Assembly: GCA_039707655.1 (NCBI GenBank)
Contig: CM077676.1
Location: 84,655,895-84,719,894, forward strand
Direction of reading: 5' to 3'
Length of the DNA: 64,000 bases
Source of the DNA: Elymus sibiricus
Taxonomy: Eukaryota; Streptophyta; Magnoliopsida; Poales; Poaceae
Of the stretch, positions 43,512 to 56,006 are shown one piece after another (within the stretch, counting starts at the first letter, position 1; the number at the start of each line of letters is the position of its first letter). The notes under the pieces are model-generated. The model searched no databases. It was given only the letters and a program-made list of their open reading frames with translations, and was not told the origin of the DNA. The translations under genes and the position numbers were made by a program.

Positions 43512-45637
43512 ATATAGGCATATCTCTGTATATGATAGACTATGATTTGTAATCATCTCCTGCCTTATTTCTAGAAGAAACTTCTTACCCTCCAAGCCAT
43601 GTACTCTATATAAACCGCCCGAGAGGCTCAATACAATTAATAACCATCGATTTCACCAATCCTCTCTATCCCTTTAACATGGTATCATCCTAATCGATCC
43701 AAACCCTAGCCGCCGCCCGTCGCTTCCGCACCGCGCTGGCCCCGGGGCGGTCGATCTCGATGATCTCCACCGGGGGCCGTGTCGCCCGTACCTAGGGTTC
43801 GTCCGCCGGTCGTGTTGACCGGCTGCATAGAGAGTCTTTTTTTCCCGATCCCTTGATCCGGATTTTTCTCTCTCGTCGGTCGTCTTGATCGGTGTTTTTT
43901 TTTGGTTTTCCGATCTACGATCGGTTTGCGTCGCCCATCGCCGTCCGTCGTCTACAAGGCGCGTCTACTCCAGTGACATCTTCATCAACATCGACTGGAT
44001 CAACTGCGGGCGCGACGCCCAGGCTTCACGCGTGCCGCACGTCCGATCTGCTAGTACGGCGGCCGCTCGTCCTCGCCTCGTGCCCCGCGACCACCTACGC
44101 GCCTCACGCGAGCGTGGTTTTCTGCTCAAGCGTCTGCATCGGCCCATTGATCAACACAGCGCGTGGCTGCGTCCTTACGTGCATGTTGGTTGCTTGTGCT
44201 GCCCCTTGATCCACACGGGGCCTGTTGGCTGCTCGTACATGCTGCATCCAGTGCGGGCGAAACGCGTACAACTCAGCCCCCCGCACAACTCCTTGTCTCC
44301 ATCCGGTTGCGAGCCGCTGCATCGTCCGGCCGTGCGGACGCAGGCCCCGGGTACCTCTTTGCCTGTCACGTCTTCGGTCTGTTCAACCGTTTACGCGCGT
44401 CTCCACAGAATTTCATGAAGATCGTCACCGTGTATAAGTGTCGCTCCATCGATCGAGCAATGGGCTGCTGTAGCTGTGTCGTCCCTTCGGACCGCAGCAT
44501 CGCCGCCCCATGGTTCTTTCCGTGGCTGCAACGACCATGCTGCCGCTGCGTCGCCCCTTCGGGCCGTAGTACCACGGCCCGCGGTCCACCGCCGCTCCGA
44601 GGCCGTCCGCTCCAGGCCGTCCCTGTGGCTGCACCGACCCTCGCGCTGCCGCTGCGTCGCCCCATCGGGCCGTAGTGAGCGTGGCACGCGGTCCTGCCGT
44701 CGCCCCGTGGTTCTCCACGCAGCTGCACTGACCCGCGTGCTGCCGCTCCGTCGCCCCTTCGGGTCGTAGTGTCGCGGCCCGCGGTCGACCGCCGCCCCGA
44801 GGCCGTTCGCTCCAGGCCGTCCACGTGGCTGCACCGACCCTCGCGCTGCCGCTTCGTCGCCCGATCGGGCCGTAGCGGGCGTGGCACGCGGTACCTGCCG
44901 CCGCCCTGAGGTCTTCCCCGCCGTCGCCCCGACCTGCGCGCTGCTGCTGCGTCACCCCTTCGGGCCATAGCACCGCGGCACGCCGTCCACGCACGTCAAC
45001 TTCCATGTGGTATGCGCCGCGCCCCCTTCCTAGGCGCGGGAACGCCACCGTCCACGCCGGTCTTCGTCACGCTGTCGGGTTCTTCCTCGCCTACTTCGAG
45101 CACCGTCACCGCGCTCCTAACCTAGCCGCCACCACCGCCGCTCTTCTTCCCGGTTTACGGCGACTACCTCGACACCGGCCACCCCGACTCGACATCGACC
45201 ACTGTGTCCCTCGCACGGCTACCTCGACCACGGTTACACCACTCTACGCTCTCGGCTCCCTCGACAACGGCACAAAGGGCTATCACCTCGCTTGAGCAAC
45301 TCGTCGGCTTCCTCTACAGTCCACGCGTCCGAGATGCGACACCGTCCACAACGCTCCCGCTGCGACTGCGGGGGGATGTTAGCCCGTCGGCTGCTATTCT
45401 CTCCAGTCTGACCGTCCGCGACGCTCCTGTTGTCTGCGACGCTACCGCTACGACTGCGGGGGATGTTAGAGTATATAGGCATATCTCTGTATATGGTATA
45501 CTATGATTTGTAATCATCTCCTGCCTTATCTCTAGGAGAGTCTTTTTACCCTCCAAGTCATGTACTCTATATAAACCGCCCGAAAGGCTCAATACAATAA
45601 CCATAGATTTTACCAATCCCCTCTATCCATTCTAACA
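43512..45637 (+). mobile_element. TRIM-like small LTR element A (about 2.1 kb)
   Basis: 3' LTR 45464-45637 (174 bp, TGTTAGAGTATATAGGC to TTCTAACA). 5' LTR 43512-43679, matching the 3' copy but lacking its first nine bases. Primer-binding site TGGTATCATCC at 43680, the initiator-tRNA-Met type; polypurine tract 'actgcggggga' at 45453-45463. The 1.78-kb interior is very GC-rich, contains direct repeats of 'cgtcgccccttcgggccgtag', and has no gag or pol. It shares its leader ('gggttcgtccgccggtcgtg') and 3' interior with element TRIM B at 48578-50885. Confidence 0.85.
43680..43697 (+). other. Primer-binding site of TRIM-like element A
   Basis: TGGTATCATCCTAATCGA directly after the LTR terminal CA. 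The first eight bases match the complement of initiator tRNA-Met, the copia-type primer. Confidence 0.75.
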
Positions 45638-45640
45638 CAG

Positions 45641-47205
45641 TTGAGTCAATTACACCACCGTGCTAAAACTTAGCTAGCAAAGTCACTTTAGTACTTTAAC
45701 TGTGGTATATATACATTGAACGGGTGCAAGAACTTGGCTCGGGCGTACATATATGGTGCAAATTGCAGCCTGGCGCCAGACCCACTTTAAGCTACTGGAC
45801 GGTGGGGATGAGATGTGTAGCCTGTTATTTTGCAAAAAATAGACTCCAAATTATTTTCTCACAAAAAGCCCCCAGCGCAGCGGGTCCCGCCTGTCAATAC
45901 AGAGGGGAAATAGAAACTCGAAAAATGTTGACCTACAAGTCGTACACACAGTGCCAGCCACTGCAGCCACCACTCCGTAAAGTCCAGTAGGGATAAGGAA
46001 ACTTCATGTATTATACTAGTGCAGACGATCGCTAGCTTAAATGGGCTGCAGTTAGTTCGGCCTATTTTGCACGCGTTAGCTTTTTTACAAATATTTATAA
46101 AACATATGTACGTAATAAAAATAATGTTCAAGAAAAGTAATAAAAATAATTTTTAAATATTCGTGTGTTATAAATATTGTACATATCAATGATGGTTAAT
46201 TGGTAAATAGAAACATTTTAAAATACACTCGTAGATTATATAGAAAAGCAGTTCATGTATTATTTTAAAATATTCATATATTCAAAATAATTTTTATTAA
46301 TTATAAAACAATGCTTGTATAAATTAAAATAAAAATTCTAAAATTGTATTTCATAAATATTAGTTTAATTATAGAAACATTTCAATAATTATACGCACAT
46401 GTTCATAACTCATTAGCATGTTGTTTAAGAAAATGTTAGTATAATTAAAAAAGTCATAATTTAAAATTTAAAATGTTGAGATAGATATTGAATCGTGCTT
46501 ATTATTGAAATTATATATTTTTTTATGAATATAAGTCACTGATGTCTCAAACGTATCTATAATTTATGAAATATTCATGCTATATTTAAATAATTTATTT
46601 ATGTTTTTAGCACAATATTTTAAAATTATTTTTATTACTTACATATTTCCTCTGTAAAGAAATATAAGAGCGTTTAGATCACTAAAGTACATATTACAAA
46701 TATTTTCTAAAATACTAACGCATGCAAAATAGGCCGCACTAAGTGCAGCCCATTTAAGCCCAACGAGTGTCTTGATTATAATACATTAAGCTTTCTTACC
46801 ATTGGAGATCACAACTTGGTCGCTGCAATGGCTAGCACTTTGTATGTGCGACTTAGAGGTCTCATGTTTGAATCCCCGTTTGCACGTTCTTCGTATTTCT
46901 ATTTCCCCTCGATACTGACAGGCAGGACCCGCCGCACTGGGGGCTTTTTCGTGAAAAACAATAATTTTGAGGTTTTTTTTGCAAAATAACAGGACACACG
47001 CATGGGTCCCGCCGTCCAGTCGCTGAGATGGGTCCTGCACCATGCTGGCACGCCTCGTCTAGATCGATTTCGTATTCGAACGCAATTTGCACCGTATATG
47101 CACGCTCAAGCCAAGTTCTAGCACCCGTTCAATGAATGCCACAAGTTTTAGCACTAAAATAACTTTTCTAGCCAAGTTTTAGCGCCTGTGGTGCAATTGA
47201 CTCAA
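45641..47205. mobile_element. Foldback-like element with arms of several hundred bases
   Basis: The left end ttgagtcaattacaccacc pairs with the right end ggtgcaattgactcaa. Pairing continues inward with interruptions: 'aacgggtgcaagaacttggct' opposite 'gccaagttctagcacccgtt', 'agcccccagcgcagcgggtcc' opposite 'gacccgccgcactgggggct', and 'taaatgggctgca ... cctattttgca' (46036-46070) opposite 46718-46757. The 46170-46650 loop is AT-rich. Arms of 500-700 bp with no ORF suggest a non-autonomous Mutator or foldback element. No convincing target duplication; the left edge abuts TRIM A. Confidence 0.65.
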
Positions 47206-47391
47206 ATGATAACTTGTCTCTCACACATAAAAGGCTTTAAGCCGTGAGCAAGTGAGCGAATAGTTGCAATATATTCAATCAAGTCATGTCTCCTTCCGTT
47301 GGAAGTATTTCATCAGTTTATTGGACTGATCATCACCGAGTTTATTGGATTGATCATCACCGATTGCATTAAGTTCTATATTTTGTTAAGA
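47206..47391. other. Intergenic with a 24-bp direct duplication
   Basis: At about 47315-47363 'agtttattgga(c/t)tgatcatcaccg' occurs twice in tandem. Nothing else recognised. Confidence 0.5.
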
Positions 47392-48120
47392 GAAATACCA
47401 TATTTTAACACTGAACTATCACAAATGTTTAAGAATCAGTGTTGAACTTTGAAACCGTCTAGGTTATGACCCTCAAGTATCAAAACTTGACAACTTTCAA
47501 CCATGCCCTCTTCTCCAACCAGTTTTTGATGAGTTAGAGTGGTTTTGACCAGTTGACCACCCACTCAACTGCCTAGTGGTTTCGAACTTTTTTGCCTAAC
47601 AGATTACAAGAAAAATACATATTCGTCCCTTTTTTGTTTGATTTTTTTTAAAATAGAAGTGACTTGGAAAAGTTGATTTTTTTAATTGAACACTACCATG
47701 TTGATCATTCTGGAAAAGTTTCAAACATTTTTACCAAACAAATTGAAAAATACAAGCAAAATAAAAAAATTCAGCACCTTTTTTGGTCAAGATTTGACCA
47801 TAAGATAAAAGTGTTCAATTTTTTTGAAACATTCTATAAAATCAAAACTACCATGTTGATCAAGCTAGGAAAATTTCAAACTTTTATGCCAAACAGATTA
47901 AAAATACAAGCAAAAAACATATTCTACAAAATATTGGGTGACGTGGCAGCTGACTAGGTGGCTGACTGGTCAAAACTACTTCAACTCACCAAAAACTGGT
48001 TTGAGGAGTGGGCAGGGTTGAAACTTATCTTGTTTTGATAGTTCAGGGTTGTAACTTGGATGGATTCAAAGTTTAAGGTTGATTTTTAGACATTTGTATT
48101 ACGGTTGAAATATGGACTTC
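47392..48120. mobile_element. Long-TIR Mutator-like non-autonomous element (about 730 bp)
   Basis: The two ends form inverted repeats of more than 150 bp with mismatches: 'gaaataccatattttaac' against the complement of 'gttgaaatatggacttc', then 'acaaatgtttaagaatca' against 'tgatttttagacatttgt', 'ctttgaaaccgtct' against 'ggatggattcaaag', and 'ccagtttttgatgagtt' against 'aactcaccaaaaactgg'. The centre is AT-rich with an approximate direct repeat ('catgttgatca..ctggaaaa' at about 47698 and 47852). No ORF and no clear 9-bp duplication. Confidence 0.65.
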
Positions 48121-48203
48121 TATTTTTTTTTATAAACAGAGCCAAGACTGCCTTGATAGCACGACCATCTACAGCGTGTTAGAGGGATCACCATCTGCAC
48201 TAA

Positions 48204-48464
48204 GGGCATGTACAATGGTGCTATCTTAGGAGTGTCACGTAGGATAAATGCTGAAGTGGAGGAGAGAGAAATCATAAGAAAAAGTTTGTCTTCTTTTATT
48301 TAAGAGATGATCTCTTAGAGCAATATGTCTCACCATATTTTTAGGAATAGCTAGTTATTAAAGATAAGGCTAAGATATAATACATTGTAGACGTACTTTT
48401 TGTCATCTCTAAATTACATGCAAGACATAAGATATGACTGTCTTATCAACCATTGTACATGCCC
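48204..48464. mobile_element. Tourist-type MITE (261 bp)
   Basis: Ends GGGCATGTACAATGGTGC and, on the complement of the right end, GGGCATGTACAATGGTTG. Flanked by TAA at 48201-48203 and TAA at 48465-48467, the PIF/Harbinger target duplication. Confidence 0.85.
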
Positions 48465-48577
48465 TAATCAACAATAGCAACGGTCTAACAAAACTATAAT
48501 ACTACATTTGAAGAAAGTACAAACTGGTGTTGTCTACCGGAGAACTCTTCGGCGAGGCATCTGGCTTGCGTACAAAC

Positions 48578-50885
48578 TGTTGAGTATATTGTTTATTAGG
48601 AAAGATAGGATAGCGTAGTATATTATTCTACCTTGTCTTGTATTTCAAGTTGGTCATTGTACTCCTATATATATGCCCACGAGACTCAAGAAATAAACAT
48701 CGATTTCACCAATCCCTCTTTATCCCTTCTAACATGGTATCAGCCTAACCGATCCAAACCCTAGCCGCCGTCCGCCGCTTCCACTCAGCGCCGCCCGTAC
48801 CTAGGGTTCGTCCGCCGGTCGTGTTGACCGGCTGCCCTAGAGAGTCTTTTTCCCGAGCCCTTGCTCTGGGTTTTTCTCTCTCGTCGGTCGTCTTGATCGG
48901 CATTTTCTTTTTGGTTTTTCGATCTAACATCGGGTTTGCGTCGCCCTCCGCCGCCGTCGACCCTGCGCCTCTACTCCGACACGGCGCGACCACCCAGCCT
49001 CTACTCTGACCCGGCGGCCTCGCGCAACGAGGCGGCCCGTTACGACCATTGTCCGCGCGTTTGCCCGCCCGTCGCCCCGGCCGGCCGTCGCAACCCTGCT
49101 TTGACCGGGACCTCTTCATCACCACCCGCCCCCGCCGCGTCTGTATGGCCGCCCTGCCGTCTGCCTCGCCGGCCCCGTCACCGGCTCCCGGCTGCGTCGG
49201 GCTAGCTGGCTGCCTCGGGCCGGCTGCGCTCGTCCGCACGTCGTCCCACGCCGACCGTCGTCGCCGGCTTCATCTCGGACTCCGCCGCCACCCCGCCTCC
49301 ACCGAGCGGCGTCCTCGACCTCGCGCGCGATCGGATTGATCGCCCGCCCGCCCGCGATCCGCCTCATCTACGCCGTGCGACCGATCTGGCTCATCGGTTG
49401 CGCACGCCTCCGAAGGTCCCGTGAAGACCGTCCCGATTAGAGCGCGCCCCTACACCGATCGAGTAACGGGCTGCCGCTGCGTCGCCCCATCGGGCCGCAG
49501 CGCCGCTGCCCCGTGGTTCTCCTCGCGGCTGCACGGACTCACGCCTGCGTCGCCCCTTCGGGCCGTAGCGCCGCGGCCCGCGGTCCCCGCCGTTACCCGA
49601 GGCCATCCCCGTGGCTGCATCGACCCGCACACCGCCGTTAGGCCGCCCCTTCGGGCCGTAGCGCCGCGGCACACGGTCCACGCCGCCACCCCGAGGTCTT
49701 CCTGCCATAGCCCCGACCCGCCTGCTGCCGCTGCGTCGCCCCTTTGAGCTGTAGCGCCGCGGCCAGCGGTCCACTCCGCCGTCCCCGCGCGTTGACTTCC
49801 CATGGTATACGCCGCGCCGCCTTCCTCGGTGCGGGAACGCCACCATCCGCGCTGGTCTTCGTCACGTTGTTGGGTTCTCCGCGCCTACTTCGAGCACCGC
49901 CGCCGCACTCCTAACCTAGCCACCGCCGCCACCTTCAGGGCGATGCCGCCGCTCTGCTTCCTCGGCGCCGCCCGTCCACCCCGTTCGTCTTCGTCCAGCA
50001 CCAGCTCATCACCAGCGTCGCCGTTATCTTCCCCGACCACTTCGTCTACTCCGACCACCGTTGGCGACATCGGCCCCACACCGATTGGCGCCGCAACCGT
50101 CGTCGAGTCCTTCTCTGCTGGCCCCTCCGACTTCTGTGACATGACGTACAGCTCGTGCAGGTCCCCGTCTACGCATGCCCAGTGCTGGCACCACCGACGC
50201 GTGCCTTCGTCCCCGACGTGTTCCCAGACCTGGCAAGCCTGGTGCGGCGCATCGTCAACATCGACTTCGTCCGTCTATGCATGCCCGGTGCTGGCAACAC
50301 TGATGCGTGCCTTCGTCCATGATGTGTCCCCGGGCTTGGCAAACCCAGCGCGACGCCTCGTCAACAACGTCTTCTTCCCGGCGCACCACTACTTCGACAC
50401 CACTGTGCCCATGACTAATACAGCGCCTCCTTGCGCCCGCGGCTCCACGGCGACTACCTCGACACCGGCCACCCCGACTCGACATTGACCATGGCGTCCC
50501 TCGCACGGCTACCTCGACCACGGCTACACCACCCTACGCTCTCGGTTACATCGAGACCGGCACAAAGGGCTACCGCCTTGCTTGAGCAACCTCGTCGGTT
50601 TCCACTCCAGCCACAACTTCCGCGATGCATCGACCGTTACGACTGTGGGGGGATGTCCGTCGGCGTACCTTCGGATTCTTCTCTAGTCTCACCATCTGCG
50701 TCGCTACCGTTGTGACTGCAGGGGGATGTTGAGTATATTGATTATTAGGAAAGATGGGATAGCATAGGATATTATTCTACCTTGTCTTGTACTCCAAGTT
50801 GGTCATTGTACTCCTATATATATATGCCCACGAGGCTCAAGCAATAAACATCGATTCCACCAATCCCTCTCTATCCCTTCTATCA
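48578..50885 (+). mobile_element. TRIM-like small LTR element B (2308 bp), complete
   Basis: 5' LTR 48578-48734 (157 bp) and 3' LTR 50727-50885 (159 bp), both from TGTTGAGTATATTG to TTCTAACA or TTCTATCA. Target duplication CAAAC at 48573-48577 and 50886-50890. Primer-binding site TGGTATCAGCC at 48735; polypurine tract 'ctgcaggggga' at 50716-50726. The interior is GC-rich, without gag or pol, and homologous to TRIM A at both ends, while the LTRs differ in sequence. The LTR carries a 'ctcctatatatatgcccacg' TATA-like box about 60 bp before its end. Confidence 0.9.
48735..48752 (+). other. Primer-binding site of TRIM-like element B
   Basis: TGGTATCAGCCTAACCGA directly after the LTR end, matching the initiator tRNA-Met complement for nine bases. 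Confidence 0.75.
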
Positions 50886-51316
50886 CAAACATCGCGAAGA
50901 GTTCCATCATGTTGGTGTGCTGTGGGACCTCAATGATGTGGTGCAGGGTTTCATCTGTCTGGTGACGAATTTCCCATGCACCTATCTCCACTTGCGTTGT
51001 CCGACACCAAGCTTTGTAAGATCAACTACCAGCCATCCCTAGACAAGATCCTGAGCTGGCTCAATTTATGAAACATGTCGCACTTCTCCATCGATGGGTG
51101 TTTGATCCTAGTGCAGCAGGTGCTCTCGGCAATGATGGTGTTTCAGATGATCATAATCGACTTGCCGGTGCGGCTACGGAGGGCTACTAAAAAACTCAGA
51201 AGGGAGTTCCTTTGGAAGCAAAGAAGTTGGCATTGGGAGCGAAATGCCTCGTGAGCTGGAAGACTATGTCGATGCGTAAAGATTTCGATGGGCTGGGAAT
51301 CAGTGGCCTCAAATCC

Positions 51317-53423
51317 TGTAGGGGAACGCGACAGAAAACAAAAAAATTCGGTACAGCGAGCACGCCCAGGACCACTATGGAGATGCATACAAGGTTTTTG
51401 ATCTGATCGTTACCAACTCGTAGCGCAGCGGAAGTAGAGTTGGTGCAGATCCCCGCAGCTAGGATTTTACAACCTCCCTCCTCAGCTCACTGGACGGATC
51501 TCCGGACAGCCCTTCGGGAGGCCTCAGGATAGTCCCTTGGATAGTCCCACCGGACGGATCCTCGGATAGCCCTTCGGGAGGCACTCACAGAATCTCGGAC
51601 GGTCACTCGTACAGCCCTTCGGGAGGCACACTCGAACTAAGATCGAAACTACGACCTCTCTACCAAGTTGCACACATACGGTGCCAGCTATCCGGCAGGG
51701 CTTCGCCATCCAGAACTAGTTCCCACCGGAACCCAGACAGCCTTTCGGCTCTACGAAACTATTTCGTGTGAGGGAGAGAAGAAGCCAAATCATTGCATGG
51801 CATTGTGTATAAGAGAATTTCTGATTTTGGCGAGCCCTCTCCACCTCTATTTATAGGAGGAGCAAGGGGTAGAGGCAAGGGGTGAAAAGACCAAAAGGGG
51901 TTTGGATATTTCACCATGCCACATAAGGAGGGCTTGTTCTTATGCACCAAATGGTGGAAGGAAGCCTCATGGGGACCCCCCAAGCCCATGGACGAAATTG
52001 GCTGCCCCCTTGGGGGGCCCCACCACCTTTCCATCCACCTTATCCTCTCTCCAAAAATAGGGAATTCCTTCTAGAAGAAAACCCCATTAAAACCAGCCCA
52101 TAAAGTGCTTTTCACTATTCACGAAAACATTTTTCCGCGACCGTTTGAACCAAAAATATTTATGTAGGCCAAGAACATTTCTAGTACCCACTAAAATAAT
52201 TTTGGACGCGTTCTAGAACATTTCCGGATCAGTGATTTTCGCCGGCGAAAAGATACCACAGCGTTTCCGGCAGCTCCGGAACATTTCCTGTTTTTTTCTC
52301 TAGAAAAATTCCAGAAGTTACCAGAACAATCTGGCAACCTCCAAAAAGTTCCCGGCGCTTGCTGAAACCTTTTTGGCTCAATGGTTTACTCCGAAACAAC
52401 TTTTCGGTTTTACCGAAACTTTTCCGGTGTTCTCTCCGGAACCTTTCCGTTGTCTCCGAAACTTTTTCGGTGACTTTCTCTCAGACTCCCTGTCTAGTAT
52501 TCAGCAGATAGATGACCCTTAAGCGTGTGACCCTATAGGTTCGGTGAAGTATAGACATGACCGGAACACTTTCCGATCAATGATCAATAGCGGAACCGTG
52601 GACACCCATATTGATCCCTATACCCACACGAATGTATATTCGAGTGAACCTCTAGTTGCCGTGTGCTATTCCTATTGCTTCACAATATGTTACAAATACC
52701 CGAGGTGAGACTTATCGGCATCCCTGTGAATCAACACTTGTCCACTATGCCAGTTACCTCGTTACCGGTATTGTTCTCTTTTCTCGTTCCCGTGTACCGG
52801 CATCCCCGTGATCAAATCACGCTGTGTCTGGCCAGACGATGATGGATACCGTGACACCGAGAGGGCCCAAAGAATATCTCTCCATCGCCGAAGGAGCAAA
52901 TCCCAATCTTCAGCTATCAAGTCCCTTGACATACTTTTCCATGAATCCGTAAGCCGCCATAATAGCCACCCATTTACGGATGACGTTTAACAAACCCCAA
53001 AGTTCATGAAGCAAGCATGAAGAAACTCGATACTCTCATTGTCTAAAGAATTATGCAAACGTTAACTTGCTCTGTGTTATTAACCATTAACTTGTGACGA
53101 ATGTATCTCATAGCATAACATCAATTCGGGTCGATTCAACACAAATGTTCTTCTAACACTGTGCCCTCAAAGTTGCCGGCATAGACATGCTCATGATCAG
53201 GAAAACGTGATCATCATGCAACACTTGAGCCAGTCTTAGAGGCTTGACTAGGAATACTTTTTACCGTTTTATTATTCCACACGTGCACATGGGTTTTCCT
53301 CAGAGCCTTTATGGATATACGGGCTCGGGAACCATAGCAGTTATAGCATGGAACATAAACTTAATTAGGAACATGAGGATAAATAATAACATTTATTATT
53401 GCCTCTAGGGCATATCTCCTATA
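51317..53423 (-). repeat. 3' LTR of the copia element
   Basis: 2107 bp; ends 'atatctcctata' at 53423, where the partner has 'ctaca'. It contains 'ccgaaacttttccgg' type repeats at 52260-52470. Confidence 0.9.
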
Positions 53424-53731
53424 GACTCCCACTTGCACTAGAGTCAATAATCTAGTCAGTGCTAATGCACTTTACACCTATGGCATACCGGTGTAAAATA
53501 TGCTTCGCCATGTGGTATAGTCTACGTCTAACGGACCTGACATCTTCAGTTCCGTCTGTATCTTTGCATATCCTCGCGTTTTCACGCTTTCACAAAATAC
53601 ATATTTTGTGTGGACTTGGCTTTGTATATATGTGAATCACAAGTCAAACCTTGATTCCTCAGACTGAGCTATGGAGCAACTATCTGCAATAGTGTCCCAT
53701 TGACCAAAGCCATCTTGGAACCATACTAAGT

Positions 53732-53935
53732 TCATAAATGAACTATATGATTCAACATCTTCTTTGTCGCTTGCAAAGCGTCAACATACTTAGCCTTTGT
53801 TATAGAATTCACCACAGTAACCTGTTTGGAACAATTTCCAACTACCGTGCCACCATATCGTGTATTACACAAAACCCTTAGCTTAAATCGAAAATCGCTT
53901 GGAGCATTGATGAAGACTGTATCGATGTATTGCAT
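53732..53935 (-). pseudogene. Copia RNase H remnant
   Basis: A 67-codon frame with GGTVVGNCSKQVTVVNS and TKAKYVDALQATKKM, matching the end of copia RNase H (usual 'SWKSKKQ..VALSTTEAEY'). The catalytic TEAEY box reads TKAKY, so it is inactive even locally. Confidence 0.75.
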
Positions 53936-55823
53936 TACAACGAGTACTTCATAATCTCAGTTTGCGAGAAAACATGTTATCAGTGCTACTTTAGCACTTA
54001 ACGACATTTTTCACTGTTGTCCCATGATCAGTATTTTGATCACTTTGGTATCTTTACTCGCAACTCCTTGGGTGTACCGGACATATCTGGTTGTTTTACA
54101 TACCATGGAATACATGATTAATCCAAACACAAAAGTGTGTGGAAATTCCATCATGTATTTTACTCATCAGTGTTTTAGGACACCGAGTCTTGCAAAAGCC
54201 TTTCCATGTGACTTCAGCAAGAATCACTCCTTGATGTTTTATGCCAAACTGTTTTAGCATCTTGTCAATATGTATTTTGGCTTAGGCCTATTAGGCAATT
54301 TTATCTCCGTAGATAATTATGCCTAATAACAAGGCTATTTAGCCCAAGCTCTGCATTGAAGAAACTATTTTCCAATGAAGTGCTAATTCGTGTCAAGAAA
54401 TTTATATTATTTCCAATCAACAATGTGTCAAGCACACAACTTTTAGAAATATTATTATGCTCCCACTTACTTTCTTGTAACCACAAGCATCTTCGCTATC
54501 CATTGATGAAATCAAACTCTTTTGACTATTTCATCAAAACGAAGATTCTAACTCCTTTTTGCTCTCTTCTATCCATTGCTGGAACTTTGAAGTTTGCACA
54601 CTCACTAGCATCCTCTGGATCGACAAAATACTTTGGACTATATCACATACAAGTCCTAGTTTGTATTCCCACTTCATGGAAATTCTTTCGTCATCCATGT
54701 TTCATATCTCATGATTGAAATGTGTATTAATTGCTAGTTTAACCCGAACCGACTTTAAGCATCGCTACGGTGAGACAACCTCATCGTCGTCAACTCCTTG
54801 AACTTGTTTATTGCAACAAGTCGTGCTTTATGGATAAAACATTTTATCCACATCAGTTTATAGTTCCATTAATGTCCGTTAGACTCCAAGTCTTCCGAAG
54901 GGTTTTTCAAGACATAATCTTGAATCATTCATATGGAAACTATCTTGGATTATATTGGCATTTAGCCAATTCCGGAGTCAGGGCCCATCAACGCTTCCTT
55001 GTGTATCGTAGGTATACTGTTGTCCAACAACAACATCTCGTTTGCGCACCTGACAGGTTTGCACAAGTTTTGCCTACGTGGTTCAGCTGCAAGTTTGACC
55101 GAAGTCCATACATTTTATTGTAGATGCTTCCGTATCAGTCGCAGGAGGAAACTCTGGAATTGCTTCCGAGGTTTCTTTCCCTTGTCATGATAACGAAGAT
55201 GATGTTATCTCGTCGAGTTGCACTGTCCTCCCACTCACCTTTTTGTAAGAACCATTTTCTACAAAATCATACCGTTCTTTGTGGCAAACCTTTTGCCTCG
55301 GTATAGTGAGGGAGGAATACCCAATAATTCGGGACAACCTACAAAGTAGCACTTGTCTGATTTGAAATAGGTTTGTAAATATTTTACACAGTCCCCATAT
55401 TCCAAATGTTAAGAAAAGATATAACATGGTTGGGCGTACCATACCATGGCGTCATTTCAACAGATCTGATGGCACTCTTTTCAGTGTAAAAGCCACAGTC
55501 TCTAAAGCATTACTTTAAAAGGGATAGTGTCAAATTGATTTATGTCATCTTTGACCTTACCATGTCATAAATGGTTTGATTACATCTTCACAGACATTCC
55601 ACTCACAGTGGTGTTCCAGGAGGTGTAAGTTATGAAACCTTTTTCACAACTCATCAGACATTCGCTAAACTTGTAACTCAAAATATTCCTTTCCGCAATC
55701 CAATTGCAAAAACATAATTTTTCTTGTTACAATAATATCTACTTCATTTTGAAGACCTTTTAAATGATTTCAAAAGATCCAGACTTATGTCTCATCAAGT
55801 AAATATCCATATATCTACTTTAG

Positions 55824-56006
55824 TCATTTATGAAGGTAGACAAATCCACTGCTAGCAACAACATTTATCGGACTACACACATCAAAATGTATGGTCACCA
55901 ATAAGTTCATTGCTCGTTCCTTATGGCCTGTGAATGGTATTTTAGTCACTTCACTTTTCAGACGAAATTTGCAAGTGTTAGATGATTCATAATCAAACGA
56001 CTTCAA
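55824..56006 (-). pseudogene. Copia integrase-region remnant
   Basis: 60 codons: SEVTKIPFTGHKERAMNLLVTIHFDVCSPINV resembles (quoted only in part as KIPFTGHKERA and HFDVCSP) the junction between the zinc-binding and catalytic parts of copia integrase. The surroundings have stops in all frames. Confidence 0.6.

Noticed and set aside
43885..45300. Several overlapping ORFs of 100-207 codons on both strands in the TRIM A interior
   Set aside because: All are Arg/Ala/Pro/Gly-rich, overlap in multiple frames and follow a GC-rich repeat; composition alone explains their openness.
49802..50488. 228-codon plus-strand ORF in the TRIM B interior
   Set aside because: Low-complexity Ser/Thr/Pro translation, no counterpart frame in TRIM A and no domain; treated as non-coding retroelement interior.
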